This document shows positions 1-7,553 of a stretch of 16,049 bases of DNA, in pieces. A model generated the notes under the pieces. That model was given only the letters and a program-made list of their open reading frames with translations, made no database searches and was not told the DNA's origin. Source of the DNA: Gallispira sp964526435 (GTDB taxonomy: Bacteria; Bacillota; Clostridia; Lachnospirales; CAG-274); contig CAZGIC010000048.1 in assembly GCA_964526435.1 (NCBI GenBank), positions 1-16,049 of the forward strand, read 5' to 3'. Position numbers and translations under genes: made by a program. Position 1 is the stretch's first letter; the number at the start of each line of letters is the position of its first letter.

Positions 1-35
1 AAAAAAAATGCCTGTAATTCAAAAAATTACAGACA
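1..35 (-). terminator. Intrinsic terminator of the small hypothetical gene
   Basis: An 11-bp stem (9-19 with 25-35, one G-U pair when read on the minus strand) closes a 5-nt loop. On the minus strand it is followed at once by eight U residues (A-run at 1-8). It lies 28 nt past the stop codon at 64-66, so it should end the hypothetical gene's transcript. Confidence 0.85.
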
Positions 36-63
36 TCTGAAATCATATCACTGCTAAACAATA

Positions 64-525
64 TTAATAACACGAAGCCGGACTGTAAAGACAATCAAAC
101 TTCTCTTTTTCCTCAGTAGTCATAAATTCGCTGTATCTTTCAATACCTGACCCAAGGAAAGCCTCAGCCGTATCCTTTGTAACCTCATTATTAAGCCATA
201 CCTTAACACAGGTATAAGCTTCTTTTACATTACCTATATTTTCAAGCATACTTATATAAGCTCTCTGCATTTCCTTATCAGAAATATCCATTGCAAGATA
301 TTTTTCATAGGCATCTACAGCCTTAAGTGCATAATTGAACTTTGTATAGCCTGAAAAATCGAAAAGCATACTGTTGCATTTAGCATAAATTTTCAAATCT
401 TCTTTATCCATTTTAAAAATAGGATCAAGAGCCATTTTGCTTGTAAGCTTTTCTACATTATTTTTAAGTGATTTTATTCCGCCTTTAATTACACTGTTAA
501 ATTCGTTTTCATATTTTCTACTCAT
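64..525 (-). CDS. Small helical hypothetical protein, possibly TPR-like
   Basis: I do not recognise this family. The product is about 153 residues, soluble, without a signal peptide or membrane segment, and rich in Lys, Glu and Ala. The middle and C-terminal half (from about residue 65) reads as pairs of amphipathic helices (for example FNYALKAVDAYEKYL, then AYISMLENIGNVKEAY). That pattern resembles tetratricopeptide-type helical hairpins and suggests a protein-binding role; this is inference only. It ends in a short Cys-containing tail (CLYSPASCY). Two ATGs are possible, at 531 and 525. The only Shine-Dalgarno-like stretch (GGGG) is 2 nt before the first and 8 nt before the second, so I chose 525. 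It is monocistronic, with its own promoter (597-625) and terminator (1-35). Confidence 0.7.
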   Translation of the reverse strand: MSRKYENEFNSVIKGGIKSLKNNVEKLTSKMALDPIFKMDKEDLKIYAKCNSMLFDFSGYTKFNYALKAVDAYEKYLAMDISDKEMQRAYISMLENIGNVKEAYTCVKVWLNNEVTKDTAEAFLGSGIERYSEFMTTEEKEKFDCLYSPASCY

Positions 526-596
526 ATACATTACCCCGTTTCCAAAAAAACAGCAGTGATTCCGCAGTTAAATATTGTTAATTTAACCACAACCAT

Positions 597-625
597 ATTA
601 TACTACCAAATCCAGAAAAAAACAA
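597..625 (-). promoter_or_regulatory. Sigma-A-type promoter of the small hypothetical gene
   Basis: On the minus strand, TTGTTT (620-625) and a perfect TATAAT (597-602) are separated by 17 nt. The -10 lies about 70 nt before the start codon. The -35 matches the consensus at only three of six positions. No other TATAAT at good spacing was seen between the gene and the upstream terminator. Confidence 0.6.
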
Positions 626-643
626 CCAAAATCCCAAGTTGTA

Positions 644-658
644 ATATTTCTGAAATAT
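644..658. promoter_or_regulatory. Small inverted repeat just upstream of a promoter
   Basis: ATATTTC and GAAATAT form a perfect 7-bp inverted repeat around one central base. It ends about 18 nt upstream of the -35 of the small hypothetical gene. Position and symmetry fit a dimeric-regulator site, but in such AT-rich DNA short palindromes arise by chance. Confidence 0.3.
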
Positions 659-727
659 GTTAAACATTAATAAAAAACTATATTATTTTATTCATAATAG
701 ACAATTTTATTTTATAATTTTATGCAC

Positions 728-755
728 TTTAAACATTTTCGACCAAATGTTTAAA
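728..755. promoter_or_regulatory. 11-bp perfect inverted repeat in the intergenic region
   Basis: TTTAAACATTT (728-738) is the exact reverse complement of 745-755, around the 6-nt centre TCGACC. It sits between the terminator of the SLH gene (778-823) and the promoter of the hypothetical gene. No U-run follows it on either strand, so it is not a canonical terminator. It could be an operator or an RNA hairpin. The rest of 532-826 is AT-rich with no gene that I can support. Confidence 0.4.
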
Positions 756-776
756 TACCGTGAACTTTAAAATATT

Positions 777-823
777 CAAAAAAACAGTGTAATTGATTTG
801 AAAATTCATCAATTACACTGTTT
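777..823 (-). terminator. Intrinsic terminator of the cohesin/SLH gene
   Basis: A perfect 16-bp inverted repeat (782-797 with 808-823) has a 10-nt loop. On the minus strand it runs into a U-rich stretch formed by the seven A residues at 778-784 on the plus strand. It begins 3 nt past the stop codon of the gene at 827-2221. Confidence 0.88.
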
Positions 824-826
824 CAA

Positions 827-2221
827 TTAACCAATAATTTCCATTATTTTAGATATAACAACAGCAGCCTGTGTTCTTGTGGTATTGTCCTTAGGAGCAA
901 TTTCTCCGCCCATACCGCTTACAATGCCCTGTTCAACCATAGCCGCAAGGCTGTCAACTGCATAAGCTGAAATTTCATTTCTGTCACTAAACTGGTCAAG
1001 AACAGAATCATCGCCTGTTATCTCACTGCCAAGCTGACTTTCAAGAGCTTTCTTTGCAAGTATCATCATATCCTGTCTTGTTATATAGCTGTTTGGAGCA
1101 AATGAGCCGTCAGGATTACCTGTTGCTATTCCCATTTCCTTAGCTATAGCACAGGCATTTGCATAATACGCCCCTGCCTCAACATCAGTAAAGTTATCTC
1201 CCGTTGTTTCAGCAGATGTATCAATTCCCAGACCTCTTAAAAGCATAATTAAGAAATCAGCTCTTTTAACATTGTCATTAGGCTTAAATGTACCGTCAGG
1301 ATAGCCGTTTATAACTCCCTTTGAAGCAAGCTCCATAATATAGCTGCGTCCCCAGAAATTGTCGGCAACGTCACTGAATGAAACAACAGTTGTATCTGTT
1401 TCGCCTGAAGCAGTGCCTGCAGCTGCACCATCTTCAGTTGTGCTTTCACTTGCAGACTCTGATGAAGCTGATGAACTGCTGCCTGAGCCGCCGCTTCCTG
1501 AACTGCTGCTGCTTGAACTGCTGCTTGAGCTTGAATCGGAAGAGCTTGAAGTAGTTGTTTCAGTTGAAGTAGTTGTTTCAGTAGTTTCATCATCTGAACT
1601 TTCACCGTTAATTGTTACACTTCCGCTTCCTGCATCAAAGGAAAGAGTTACGCTTGTACCGCTCTCATCAGTGTAGCTTCCTCTTATATCATTCATACTT
1701 ATTTCTGCGGTACCGCTTTCTATAGCTCTGAACTTCATTCTCAGCAGTGTACCTGTACCTGTATAATTTACTCTTACCCCGTCCACTCTGTAAGAAAGCA
1801 GGTTAGCAAGCTTTATTCTTCCAAGCTGACCTGCAGATGTAACGCCGTCAGCCATTCCAAGATAATCTTCATCCCCTTTTGACGGAACAAAACTAATTCT
1901 TGCATTTACATTTGTATATGAAAATATAGAATAATTAACACCATTATCATCAGTAAAAATAATCAAATCATCGGGAATATCAGCAACATCACATTCCAGA
2001 GCCTCAATTTTTGAAGCGTCAAAATCAACATAACACTGCATACTGTTATATCCCGTAGGATTATCAGTAATTTTAAAGTCAACGTAAAATTCATCACCAA
2101 CATCAACATTTGAGTCACTTACAACACAGTCAATTGAAATTGTATCGGCACCCATACTAATTACAGGGACAGACATAGCAATTGCTGCCGCAAGAATACC
2201 TGATAAAATTTTCTTAAGCAT
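827..2221 (-). CDS. Secreted cohesin-domain protein with C-terminal SLH anchor
   Basis: 464 residues. Residues 1-25 are a Sec signal peptide (KK, hydrophobic core, cleavage near SMGA). Residues 27-205 resemble a cohesin / cohesin-like carbohydrate-binding fold: a VDVGDEFYVDFKI strand, a YVDFDASKIEAL segment (compare the FVLGYDPNVLEVV-type segment of cohesins), then LLRMKFRAIESGTAEI and a closing GSGSVTI strand. Residues 207-275 are a low-complexity Ser/Thr/Gly linker. Three S-layer-homology repeats follow (about 281-325, 344-388, 410-455), with FSDV, NGYPDGTFKPN and TRQ/TRT signatures. SLH repeats bind secondary wall polymers, so the protein should sit on the cell surface. This is the reverse order of many SLH proteins but is known for anchoring scaffoldins. 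An AGGAGG ribosome site lies 8 nt before ATG. A dockerin partner is not in the window. Confidence 0.9.
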   Translation of the reverse strand: MLKKILSGILAAAIAMSVPVISMGADTISIDCVVSDSNVDVGDEFYVDFKITDNPTGYNSMQCYVDFDASKIEALECDVADIPDDLIIFTDDNGVNYSIFSYTNVNARISFVPSKGDEDYLGMADGVTSAGQLGRIKLANLLSYRVDGVRVNYTGTGTLLRMKFRAIESGTAEISMNDIRGSYTDESGTSVTLSFDAGSGSVTINGESSDDETTETTTSTETTTSSSSDSSSSSSSSSSSSGSGGSGSSSSASSESASESTTEDGAAAGTASGETDTTVVSFSDVADNFWGRSYIMELASKGVINGYPDGTFKPNDNVKRADFLIMLLRGLGIDTSAETTGDNFTDVEAGAYYANACAIAKEMGIATGNPDGSFAPNSYITRQDMMILAKKALESQLGSEITGDDSVLDQFSDRNEISAYAVDSLAAMVEQGIVSGMGGEIAPKDNTTRTQAAVVISKIMEIIG

Positions 2222-2253
2222 TTTTTATACCTCCTAAAAGTAAACTCTTTTTT

Positions 2254-2282
2254 ATTGTAGCATATTCCCCAATTTTTTTCAA
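2254..2282 (-). promoter_or_regulatory. Strong promoter of the cohesin/SLH gene
   Basis: On the minus strand, TTGAAA (2277-2282), 17 nt, then TACAAT (2254-2259), preceded by TGC, which makes an extended -10. The start codon is 32 nt downstream, with AGGAGG at 2230-2235. This indicates that the surface protein is transcribed independently of pfkA. Confidence 0.75.
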
Positions 2283-2346
2283 TGATTTATTATTTATATC
2301 TGTCTTTATATACAATATAATCCGGTATACAAACAATAATTATAGC

Positions 2347-2382
2347 AAAAAACTCTCTGTCACATTATTATGACAGAGAGTT
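2347..2382 (-). terminator. Intrinsic terminator after pfkA
   Basis: A perfect 12-bp stem (AACTCTCTGTCA at 2351-2362 with 2371-2382) and an 8-nt loop are followed by a U-run on the minus strand (A-run at 2347-2352). It lies 33 nt past the pfkA stop. The short spacer between stop and stem contains a direct repeat, CATTTCTTG twice (2388-2405), and an outer TTGCAAG/CTTGCAA inverted repeat of no evident role. Confidence 0.9.
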
Positions 2383-2415
2383 GCAAGCATTTCTTGCATT
2401 TCTTGCAATCTTTTT

Positions 2416-3486
2416 TTAATCCCCAAAAGATATTCCCACTCTTCTTGCCGCCATAACAGCCTCATCATCAGCCGGCACAGCCTTAAGCTTTCCTGCAATC
2501 TCACTTAAAGGCACAGCCACAGTCATACCATTTCTAAGTCCCACCATATTGCCGTATTTTTTATTCTTTATAAGCTCTGCGGCAAAGGAACCGAAACGTG
2601 TACACAATACTCTGTCATAAGGATTCGGAGCACCGCCCCTCTGAATATGTCCCGGCACAGCAACCCTTACCTCATGATTTGTTATTTCCATAATTTCATC
2701 TGCAACCCTGTAAGCAATTGATGACTGTTTCATATCAGCTCTTGAAGCCTTAAATTCTTTCTTACTCATTTTGCTTTCTTCTACAGATATTGCCCCTTCG
2801 GCAACGGCTATTATAGAAAATCCTTTGTTATCTGCGGTTCTCTTTTCAATTTCGTTCTTAATTTTATTAATATCATAAGGTATTTCCGGTATAAGAATAA
2901 TATCCGCACCCCCTGCAATACCTGAATATAGGGCAAGCCAGCCTGCCTTATGTCCCATAATTTCAACAACAAATATTCTTCCGTGAGAAGTTGCAGTAGT
3001 ATGAATTTTATCAATTACATCAGTGGCAACATCAATAGCAGAGTGGAAACCAAATGTCACATCTGTTCCCCACAAATCGTTATCAATTGTCTTTGGCAGT
3101 GTAATAACATTAAGCCCCTCTTCCGCTAAAAGGTTTGCAGTTTTATGGGTACCGTTTCCACCAAGTATAACAAGACAATCAAGGTCCAGTTTTTTATAAG
3201 TTTCCTTCATTGCCTTAACCTTGTCAACACCGTTTTCTTCTATAACACGCATTTTCTTAAAAGGCTGTCTTGATGTTCCAAGTATTGTACCGCCCAGTGT
3301 AAGTATTCCCGAAAAATCTTCCTTTTTAAGCTTTTTGTAATTACCTTCAATAAGCCCCTTATATCCGTCTAATATACCATAAATAGTAACATTACCAAGC
3401 TCATTGTAAAGAGTTTTGGCAACACCTCTTATTGTAGCATTAAGTCCCTGGCAGTCACCGCCGCTTGTAAGCAAAGCAATTTTCAC
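2416..3486 (-). CDS. pfkA: 6-phosphofructokinase, G/K-type
   Basis: Phosphorylates fructose 6-phosphate to fructose 1,6-bisphosphate in the cytoplasm, the committed step of glycolysis. 356 residues, a little longer than the 320-residue E. coli-type enzyme. Seen: N-terminal LLTSGGDCQGLNATIRG nucleotide loop, GGTILGTSR, the catalytic TIDND at 133-137 (Asp135 as base), MGHKAGWLA and the PGHIQRGG motif. The phosphoryl-donor positions are G112 (equivalent to Gly104 of E. coli, which favours ATP) and K132 (equivalent to Gly124; Lys is usual in PPi-dependent and actinobacterial enzymes). Residue 111 is Asn where E. coli has Asp103 and group III enzymes often have Glu. ATP use is likely but should be tested. 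The start is GTG with AAGGAGG 9 nt upstream. It is last in the probable rnr/ATP-grasp unit, 30 nt past the preceding gene. Confidence 0.93.
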   Translation of the reverse strand: MKIALLTSGGDCQGLNATIRGVAKTLYNELGNVTIYGILDGYKGLIEGNYKKLKKEDFSGILTLGGTILGTSRQPFKKMRVIEENGVDKVKAMKETYKKLDLDCLVILGGNGTHKTANLLAEEGLNVITLPKTIDNDLWGTDVTFGFHSAIDVATDVIDKIHTTATSHGRIFVVEIMGHKAGWLALYSGIAGGADIILIPEIPYDINKIKNEIEKRTADNKGFSIIAVAEGAISVEESKMSKKEFKASRADMKQSSIAYRVADEIMEITNHEVRVAVPGHIQRGGAPNPYDRVLCTRFGSFAAELIKNKKYGNMVGLRNGMTVAVPLSEIAGKLKAVPADDEAVMAARRVGISFGD

Positions 3487-3516
3487 AATATTCGTCCTCC
3501 TTGTACATTTTTATCA

Positions 3517-4299
3517 TTATACATTCTGCAAAATGTGTTTTATATATAAATCCACAATATCAATATCTGTATAGGTATAAACCATTCTGCTTCCCACAAC
3601 ATCTTCTATTTCATTAAATATAATTTTACCATTATTAAACACAAAGTCAATACCCGCAAAGTCAAAATCAAAAAGTTTAATTATTTTTTCGATTTCCCCC
3701 ATCTCGTAATTATTGAGATTGTAAACAGAAGCCTGTCCCCCTAAACAGAAATTGCTTCTGAAATCTGTTTTTGACTCTCTGAGCATAGCTGTAATTATTT
3801 TATTACCTATTACATACACTCTCAGGTCTTTTCCCTTGTCTGATGCCACATCCTGTATAACATAATTGTCCCCCTCATAAAGGGGCATAAGCTCCATAAG
3901 CTTATCATAGCTTTCAGCCATATTTACCCTGTCACCGCCATGGCTGTTTTTAGGCTTTATAACAACAGGGAAATTAAATCCCTCATCACTACTATAATAT
4001 GTGGGCATTATTTCAACACCTTTTTCACTTACATATTTGTATGTAAGTGCCTTATCATTGCATATTTCAGACACAAAGCTGTTGTTAAAACATCTCACAC
4101 CCCTGCTTTCAAGCTTTTTTGTTATATCGGGTCTTATAGCTCTTACAACAGCAAAATCCGGTACTTTTTCATAATCAATTTCATCTGTATAAACAAGCTC
4201 AAGCTCCACGCCTTTATTTTTGAATTTTTCAATATACCAGCCTATATAGTTTTCATTTCTTACAGCATCTTCTCTGTTGTATATAATATATCCTTTCAC
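3517..4299 (-). CDS. RimK-like ATP-grasp ligase, second of a tandem pair
   Basis: 260 residues, cytoplasmic. ATP-grasp enzymes join a carboxylate to an amine or thiol through an acyl-phosphate. Seen: pre-grasp domain (1-75), the FNNSFVSEICNDKALTY segment typical of RimK-like proteins (71-87), FPVVIKPKNSHGGDRV (Lys and Gly-rich ATP loop, about 110-125), a GKDLRVYVIGNKIITAMLR core (156-174), DFRSN..LGG (179-188), and metal-ligand positions D218 and E230. The usual E-x-N metal pair reads E-I-E (230-232), so the canonical Asn is absent. The GTG start lies 1 nt past the TAG stop of the upstream paralogue, so translation is probably coupled; a GGGAG lies 12 nt upstream. The substrate is unknown. 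Alternatives include a peptide, protein-tail or cofactor ligase. Confidence 0.85.
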   Translation of the reverse strand: MKGYIIYNREDAVRNENYIGWYIEKFKNKGVELELVYTDEIDYEKVPDFAVVRAIRPDITKKLESRGVRCFNNSFVSEICNDKALTYKYVSEKGVEIMPTYYSSDEGFNFPVVIKPKNSHGGDRVNMAESYDKLMELMPLYEGDNYVIQDVASDKGKDLRVYVIGNKIITAMLRESKTDFRSNFCLGGQASVYNLNNYEMGEIEKIIKLFDFDFAGIDFVFNNGKIIFNEIEDVVGSRMVYTYTDIDIVDLYIKHILQNV

Positions 4300-4300
4300 A

Positions 4301-5167
4301 CTAACTAATCACTCCCGAAATATATTCTGCAATTTTCTCCGCAACATTTACCCCCGTGCAGTCATAAATATTTTTAAAGTGAGCATTTGAATTAACTTCA
4401 CACACAAGGGGTCCTCTTTCACTAAAGAGTATATCCACCCCGCCAAAATCCAATTCAAGTATTTCACAGACTTTCTCAGCAATGGCAGTTTCCCTTTCAT
4501 CAGGAGTATAGGGGATCATACTTCCGCCATTTGTAATATTTGCTCTGAAATCAGATTCATTATATCTCATCATTGCCGTTACAGCTTTACCCCCAACCAT
4601 ATTTATTCTTATATCCCTGCCTCTGCTTTCAGCTATAAATTCCTGAAATATAAGAGGCTCTCTTGTATTTTTTACAATGTTTAAAGCATCATTAATATTT
4701 TCAGCCATATATACCTGCTGACCAAAAGAACCATAGCACTCTTTTATAACAACAGGAAGTCCAAGCTTTTTTACAGCATCATACACAAAGTCTGTATTAT
4801 TATAGCCTATATTCCTGTATGTCATAGGCACAGCAATAGTTTTGGGCATAGGCACCTTGTTTTCAAGCTCAATGTATGTCAGTGCCTTGCTGTCGCAAAT
4901 CTCAATTGCCTTAGATGAATTGAAAAGCTTTAATCCCATTTTTTCAAGCCTTTTAGCAAGAGGAATGTCCTTATCCCAGAAAAGGACAAAATCAGGGACA
5001 CACCTTATTTCATCAATACCTGCAAGTTCAGTATTTGTATATACCTCAATTGTATGCCCCTTTTTTTCAAAAGCGGCCTTAAGCCAGTCATATATTTCAT
5101 TAAATTTATTGCTGTTTAAAAATCCGTTTACAACAAGCCAGCCCTTAATATCTATCACTTCTTTCAA
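4301..5167 (-). CDS. RimK-like ATP-grasp ligase, first of a tandem pair
   Basis: 288 residues, about the size of RimK-type alpha-L-glutamate ligases. Seen: a pre-grasp domain (GWLVVNGFL to about residue 80), LFNSSKAIEICDSKALTY (81-98), LPVVIKECYGSFGQQV (ATP-binding Lys and Gly loop, 137-152), IFQEFIAESRGRDIRI (173-188), SDFRANITNGG (205-215), and metal ligands D245, E257 and N259 in the canonical EVNSNAHFKNI, followed by TGVNVAEKIA. All key residues look intact. The reading frame opens with TTG at 5167 (AGGG 9 nt upstream); a GTG at 5158 is the alternative. The gene follows rnr after a 134-nt gap filled by heptamer repeats, in which I found no terminator or convincing promoter, so it is probably read from the rnr promoter. 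Substrate unknown. Confidence 0.87.
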   Translation of the reverse strand: MKEVIDIKGWLVVNGFLNSNKFNEIYDWLKAAFEKKGHTIEVYTNTELAGIDEIRCVPDFVLFWDKDIPLAKRLEKMGLKLFNSSKAIEICDSKALTYIELENKVPMPKTIAVPMTYRNIGYNNTDFVYDAVKKLGLPVVIKECYGSFGQQVYMAENINDALNIVKNTREPLIFQEFIAESRGRDIRINMVGGKAVTAMMRYNESDFRANITNGGSMIPYTPDERETAIAEKVCEILELDFGGVDILFSERGPLVCEVNSNAHFKNIYDCTGVNVAEKIAEYISGVIS

Positions 5168-5200
5168 TTTATTTTACCCTGCTAATTTCTAACTTACTTC

Positions 5201-5317
5201 AGCTCCACTCTCTTCATTCCTAACTCCCCTAGCTCCACTCTAAACACAGTGTGTTTTCCTCGCTGAATTTGACAACTCCCCTCACTCCTCACTCCTCACT
5301 CCTAACTCCTAACTCCC
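5201..5317. repeat. Heptanucleotide repeat array, left of rnr
   Basis: Five in-register heptamers on the plus strand at 5280-5314: CCTCACT three times, then CCTAACT twice, followed by CCC. Degenerate copies extend leftwards, including AGCTCCACTC at 5201-5210 and again at 5231-5240. A perfect AAACACA-G-TGTGTTT inverted repeat (5242-5256) and the 14-mer GCTGAATTTGACAA (5262-5275) precede the clean copies. The array overlaps the 3' end of rnr. The pattern resembles the short tandemly repeated heptanucleotides (STRR) described in cyanobacteria; that likeness is one of form only. Confidence 0.85.
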
Positions 5318-7443
5318 TTTGCAAACTCAAAATCTATAGTCCTCATTTCAAGACTAGCCCTTACAAGAACTACTTTCACATTATCCCCTATAGTATAAGT
5401 CTTGTGAGTATTTTCACCTATATACCTCATATTTTCCTCATCAAATTCATAGTAATCATCATCAAGATCCTTTACAGACACCATACCCTCAACGGTATTA
5501 GGAAGCTCAACATAAATTCCCCATGAAGTAACACTTGATATAATGCCCTCAAATTCCTGACCGACCTTATCCTGCATAAATTCAACTATCTTGTACTTGT
5601 CAGTTTCCCTTTCGGCATCATCTGCACGCCTTTCATTTACTGAACACTGTGACGCCACCTCTGTAAGTATCTTCTTATAATGCTTTATTCTCTTTTCGTC
5701 AAGTCTGCCTTCAAGGTACTCACTTATAATTCTGTGTATCTGCAAATCAGGATACCTTCTTATAGGCGAAGTAAAATGACAGTAATATGTTGCCGCAAGT
5801 CCGAAATGTTTTCCGTTTTCGGCAGTATATTTAGCCTGTTTCATACTCCTAAGGGTCATACGGTGAATAAGCATTTCCTCAGGCTTTCCCTTAGTCTGCA
5901 TCAGTAACTGCTGATAGCTCTTCGGATGCTTTGAACTGCCTTTAAGCACATATCCGAAAGGAGCAACAATAAGCTGAAGCTTGTCATACTTGTCCTCATC
6001 AGGCACCTCATGGGTTCTGTAGACAAAAGGCAGTTCAAGCCAGTAAAAATGCTCTGCAACAGTTTCATTTGCCGCCAGCATAAACTCTTCAATAATACTT
6101 GTGGCAGCATTTCTTTCTCTCTTTACAATATCAACAGGCTTTCCCTTTTCATCAAGTATGATTTTAGCCTCTTCACTTTCAAATTCAATGGCACCTCTCT
6201 TTTGTCTTTTTTTCAAAAGAATATTTCTCAGATTTTCCATTTCCTTAAACATAGGCACTAAATCCTTGTATTCTCCGTAATACTGAGAATTTTCATTTGT
6301 AAGGAGGTCATAAACAACAGTATAGCTCATTCTTCTGTTTACGTTTATAACTGCTTTTTTTATGTCGTGAGAAACAATTTCCCCTTTTCCGTTTATTTCC
6401 ATAATACAGCAAAGAGAAAACCTGTCCTCACCTGCATTAAGGGAGCATATACCGTTTGAAAGCTTGTGAGGGAGCATAGGTATAACTCTGTCAACAAGAT
6501 ATACGCTTGTACCTCTCTTTAAAGCCTCTTTGTCAAGAGGAGATTTTTCTTTCACATAATGTGAAACATCAGCAATGTATACCCCAAGTTCATAATTTCC
6601 GTTGTCAAGCTTTTTAACAGATACGGCATCATCAAGGTCCTTTGCATCTTCACCGTCAATAGTGACCATAACCACATCCCTTAAGTCCTCTCTTCCCCTC
6701 TTGTCCTCATTGTCAATAGTTTCATTTATGTTTTCGATTTCCTTATACACTTCCTCAGGAAATTCCATAGGAAGATCATACTGCATAATAATTGAAAGTA
6801 TATCAACTCCCGGGTCATTAATATGCCCCAGTATTTCCGTCACAACACCTTCAGGATTATCCTTTTCAGTAGGTGCCTTTGTAATTTTCACAAGTACCTT
6901 GTGTCCGTCTACTGCCCCCATATTATTGCCGTTACCTATATAAATGTCATTACATATTTTTTTATCATCAGGTATTACAAAGCCAAAGTTTTTGCCTTTC
7001 TGATATGTTCCGACTATATGCTTCATACCGTGGGAAAGGACTTTTACAATTTCCCCTTCTGCTCTTCTTTCAGTCTTGTTTATTATTCTGCATATTACCT
7101 TGTCCTTGTGCATAGCACCGTTTGTAGCATTTGCAGGTATAAAGACTTCATTTTCCATACCCTCAATGCTTACAAAGCCAAAGCCCCTGCTGTTTCCTGT
7201 AAATACGCCTGGATACTGATGAAGGCTTTCTGTGGCAATAATTTTGCCCTTTTTGGTTTCTGCAATTTTTCCCTCATCAATAAGCTCATCTATAATATCA
7301 TACAAAAGCTGTATTTCATTTGAAGGCACCATCATAAAGGCAGCGATATCCTTCACCCTCATAGGTCTGTATTCCTTATCCTTTATAAAGGAAAACACTG
7401 TTTCCTTTCTCTGTTCATATAAATTCAAATTTTCCTCCGCCAT
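5302..7443 (-). CDS. rnr: Ribonuclease R (3'-5' exoribonuclease)
   Basis: Degrades structured RNA from the 3' end; in bacteria it serves RNA turnover and trans-translation quality control with SmpB/tmRNA. 713 residues, usual for clostridial RNase R. Domains: N-terminal winged-helix segment (about 10-70), two cold-shock domains (about 77-122, GFGFVSIEG; and 143-188, NFGFVIPDD), the RNB catalytic domain from about 250 with TIDGEDAKDLDDA giving metal-binding D263, D269, D271 and D272, and a C-terminal S1 domain (627-709, SWGIYVELPNTVEGMV). There is no lysine-rich tail. The last residues GVRS and the TAG stop are encoded by heptamer repeat DNA, so the C-terminus has probably been remodelled. The ATG has GAGGTG just upstream. 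smpB, a common neighbour, is absent. A promoter is visible at 7476-7504. Confidence 0.95.
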   Translation of the reverse strand: MAEENLNLYEQRKETVFSFIKDKEYRPMRVKDIAAFMMVPSNEIQLLYDIIDELIDEGKIAETKKGKIIATESLHQYPGVFTGNSRGFGFVSIEGMENEVFIPANATNGAMHKDKVICRIINKTERRAEGEIVKVLSHGMKHIVGTYQKGKNFGFVIPDDKKICNDIYIGNGNNMGAVDGHKVLVKITKAPTEKDNPEGVVTEILGHINDPGVDILSIIMQYDLPMEFPEEVYKEIENINETIDNEDKRGREDLRDVVMVTIDGEDAKDLDDAVSVKKLDNGNYELGVYIADVSHYVKEKSPLDKEALKRGTSVYLVDRVIPMLPHKLSNGICSLNAGEDRFSLCCIMEINGKGEIVSHDIKKAVINVNRRMSYTVVYDLLTNENSQYYGEYKDLVPMFKEMENLRNILLKKRQKRGAIEFESEEAKIILDEKGKPVDIVKRERNAATSIIEEFMLAANETVAEHFYWLELPFVYRTHEVPDEDKYDKLQLIVAPFGYVLKGSSKHPKSYQQLLMQTKGKPEEMLIHRMTLRSMKQAKYTAENGKHFGLAATYYCHFTSPIRRYPDLQIHRIISEYLEGRLDEKRIKHYKKILTEVASQCSVNERRADDAERETDKYKIVEFMQDKVGQEFEGIISSVTSWGIYVELPNTVEGMVSVKDLDDDYYEFDEENMRYIGENTHKTYTIGDNVKVVLVRASLEMRTIDFEFAKGVRS

Positions 7444-7475
7444 AACAACACCTCATAACTGAATTTTATAATGTT

Positions 7476-7504
7476 ATTATACACCTATTTACCAAATACT
7501 ACAA
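7476..7504 (-). promoter_or_regulatory. Promoter of the rnr unit
   Basis: On the minus strand, TTGTAG (7499-7504), 17 nt, then TATAAT (7476-7481), 32 nt before the rnr ATG. The -35 matches only its first three bases. As I see no terminator until 2347-2382, this promoter may serve rnr, both ATP-grasp genes and pfkA. Confidence 0.6.
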
Positions 7505-7553
7505 ATAAAATAAATGTAAATTCAAATAAAATCAGTTTGAATTCATACCACTT

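Noticed and set aside
1309..1676. Overlapping ORFs on both strands (98 and 105 aa) in the Ser-rich linker
   Set aside because: They are by-products of the repetitive serine codons of the SLH protein, with low-complexity Leu/Gln or Glu/Val-rich translations and no ribosome site.
5242..5256. AAACACA/TGTGTTT palindrome as rnr terminator
   Set aside because: One-base loop and no U-run; more likely part of the repeat element.
6823..7323. Long plus-strand ORF (166 aa) opposite rnr
   Set aside because: Lies wholly antisense to conserved RNase R domains; the translation shows no recognisable motif and no promoter or ribosome site.
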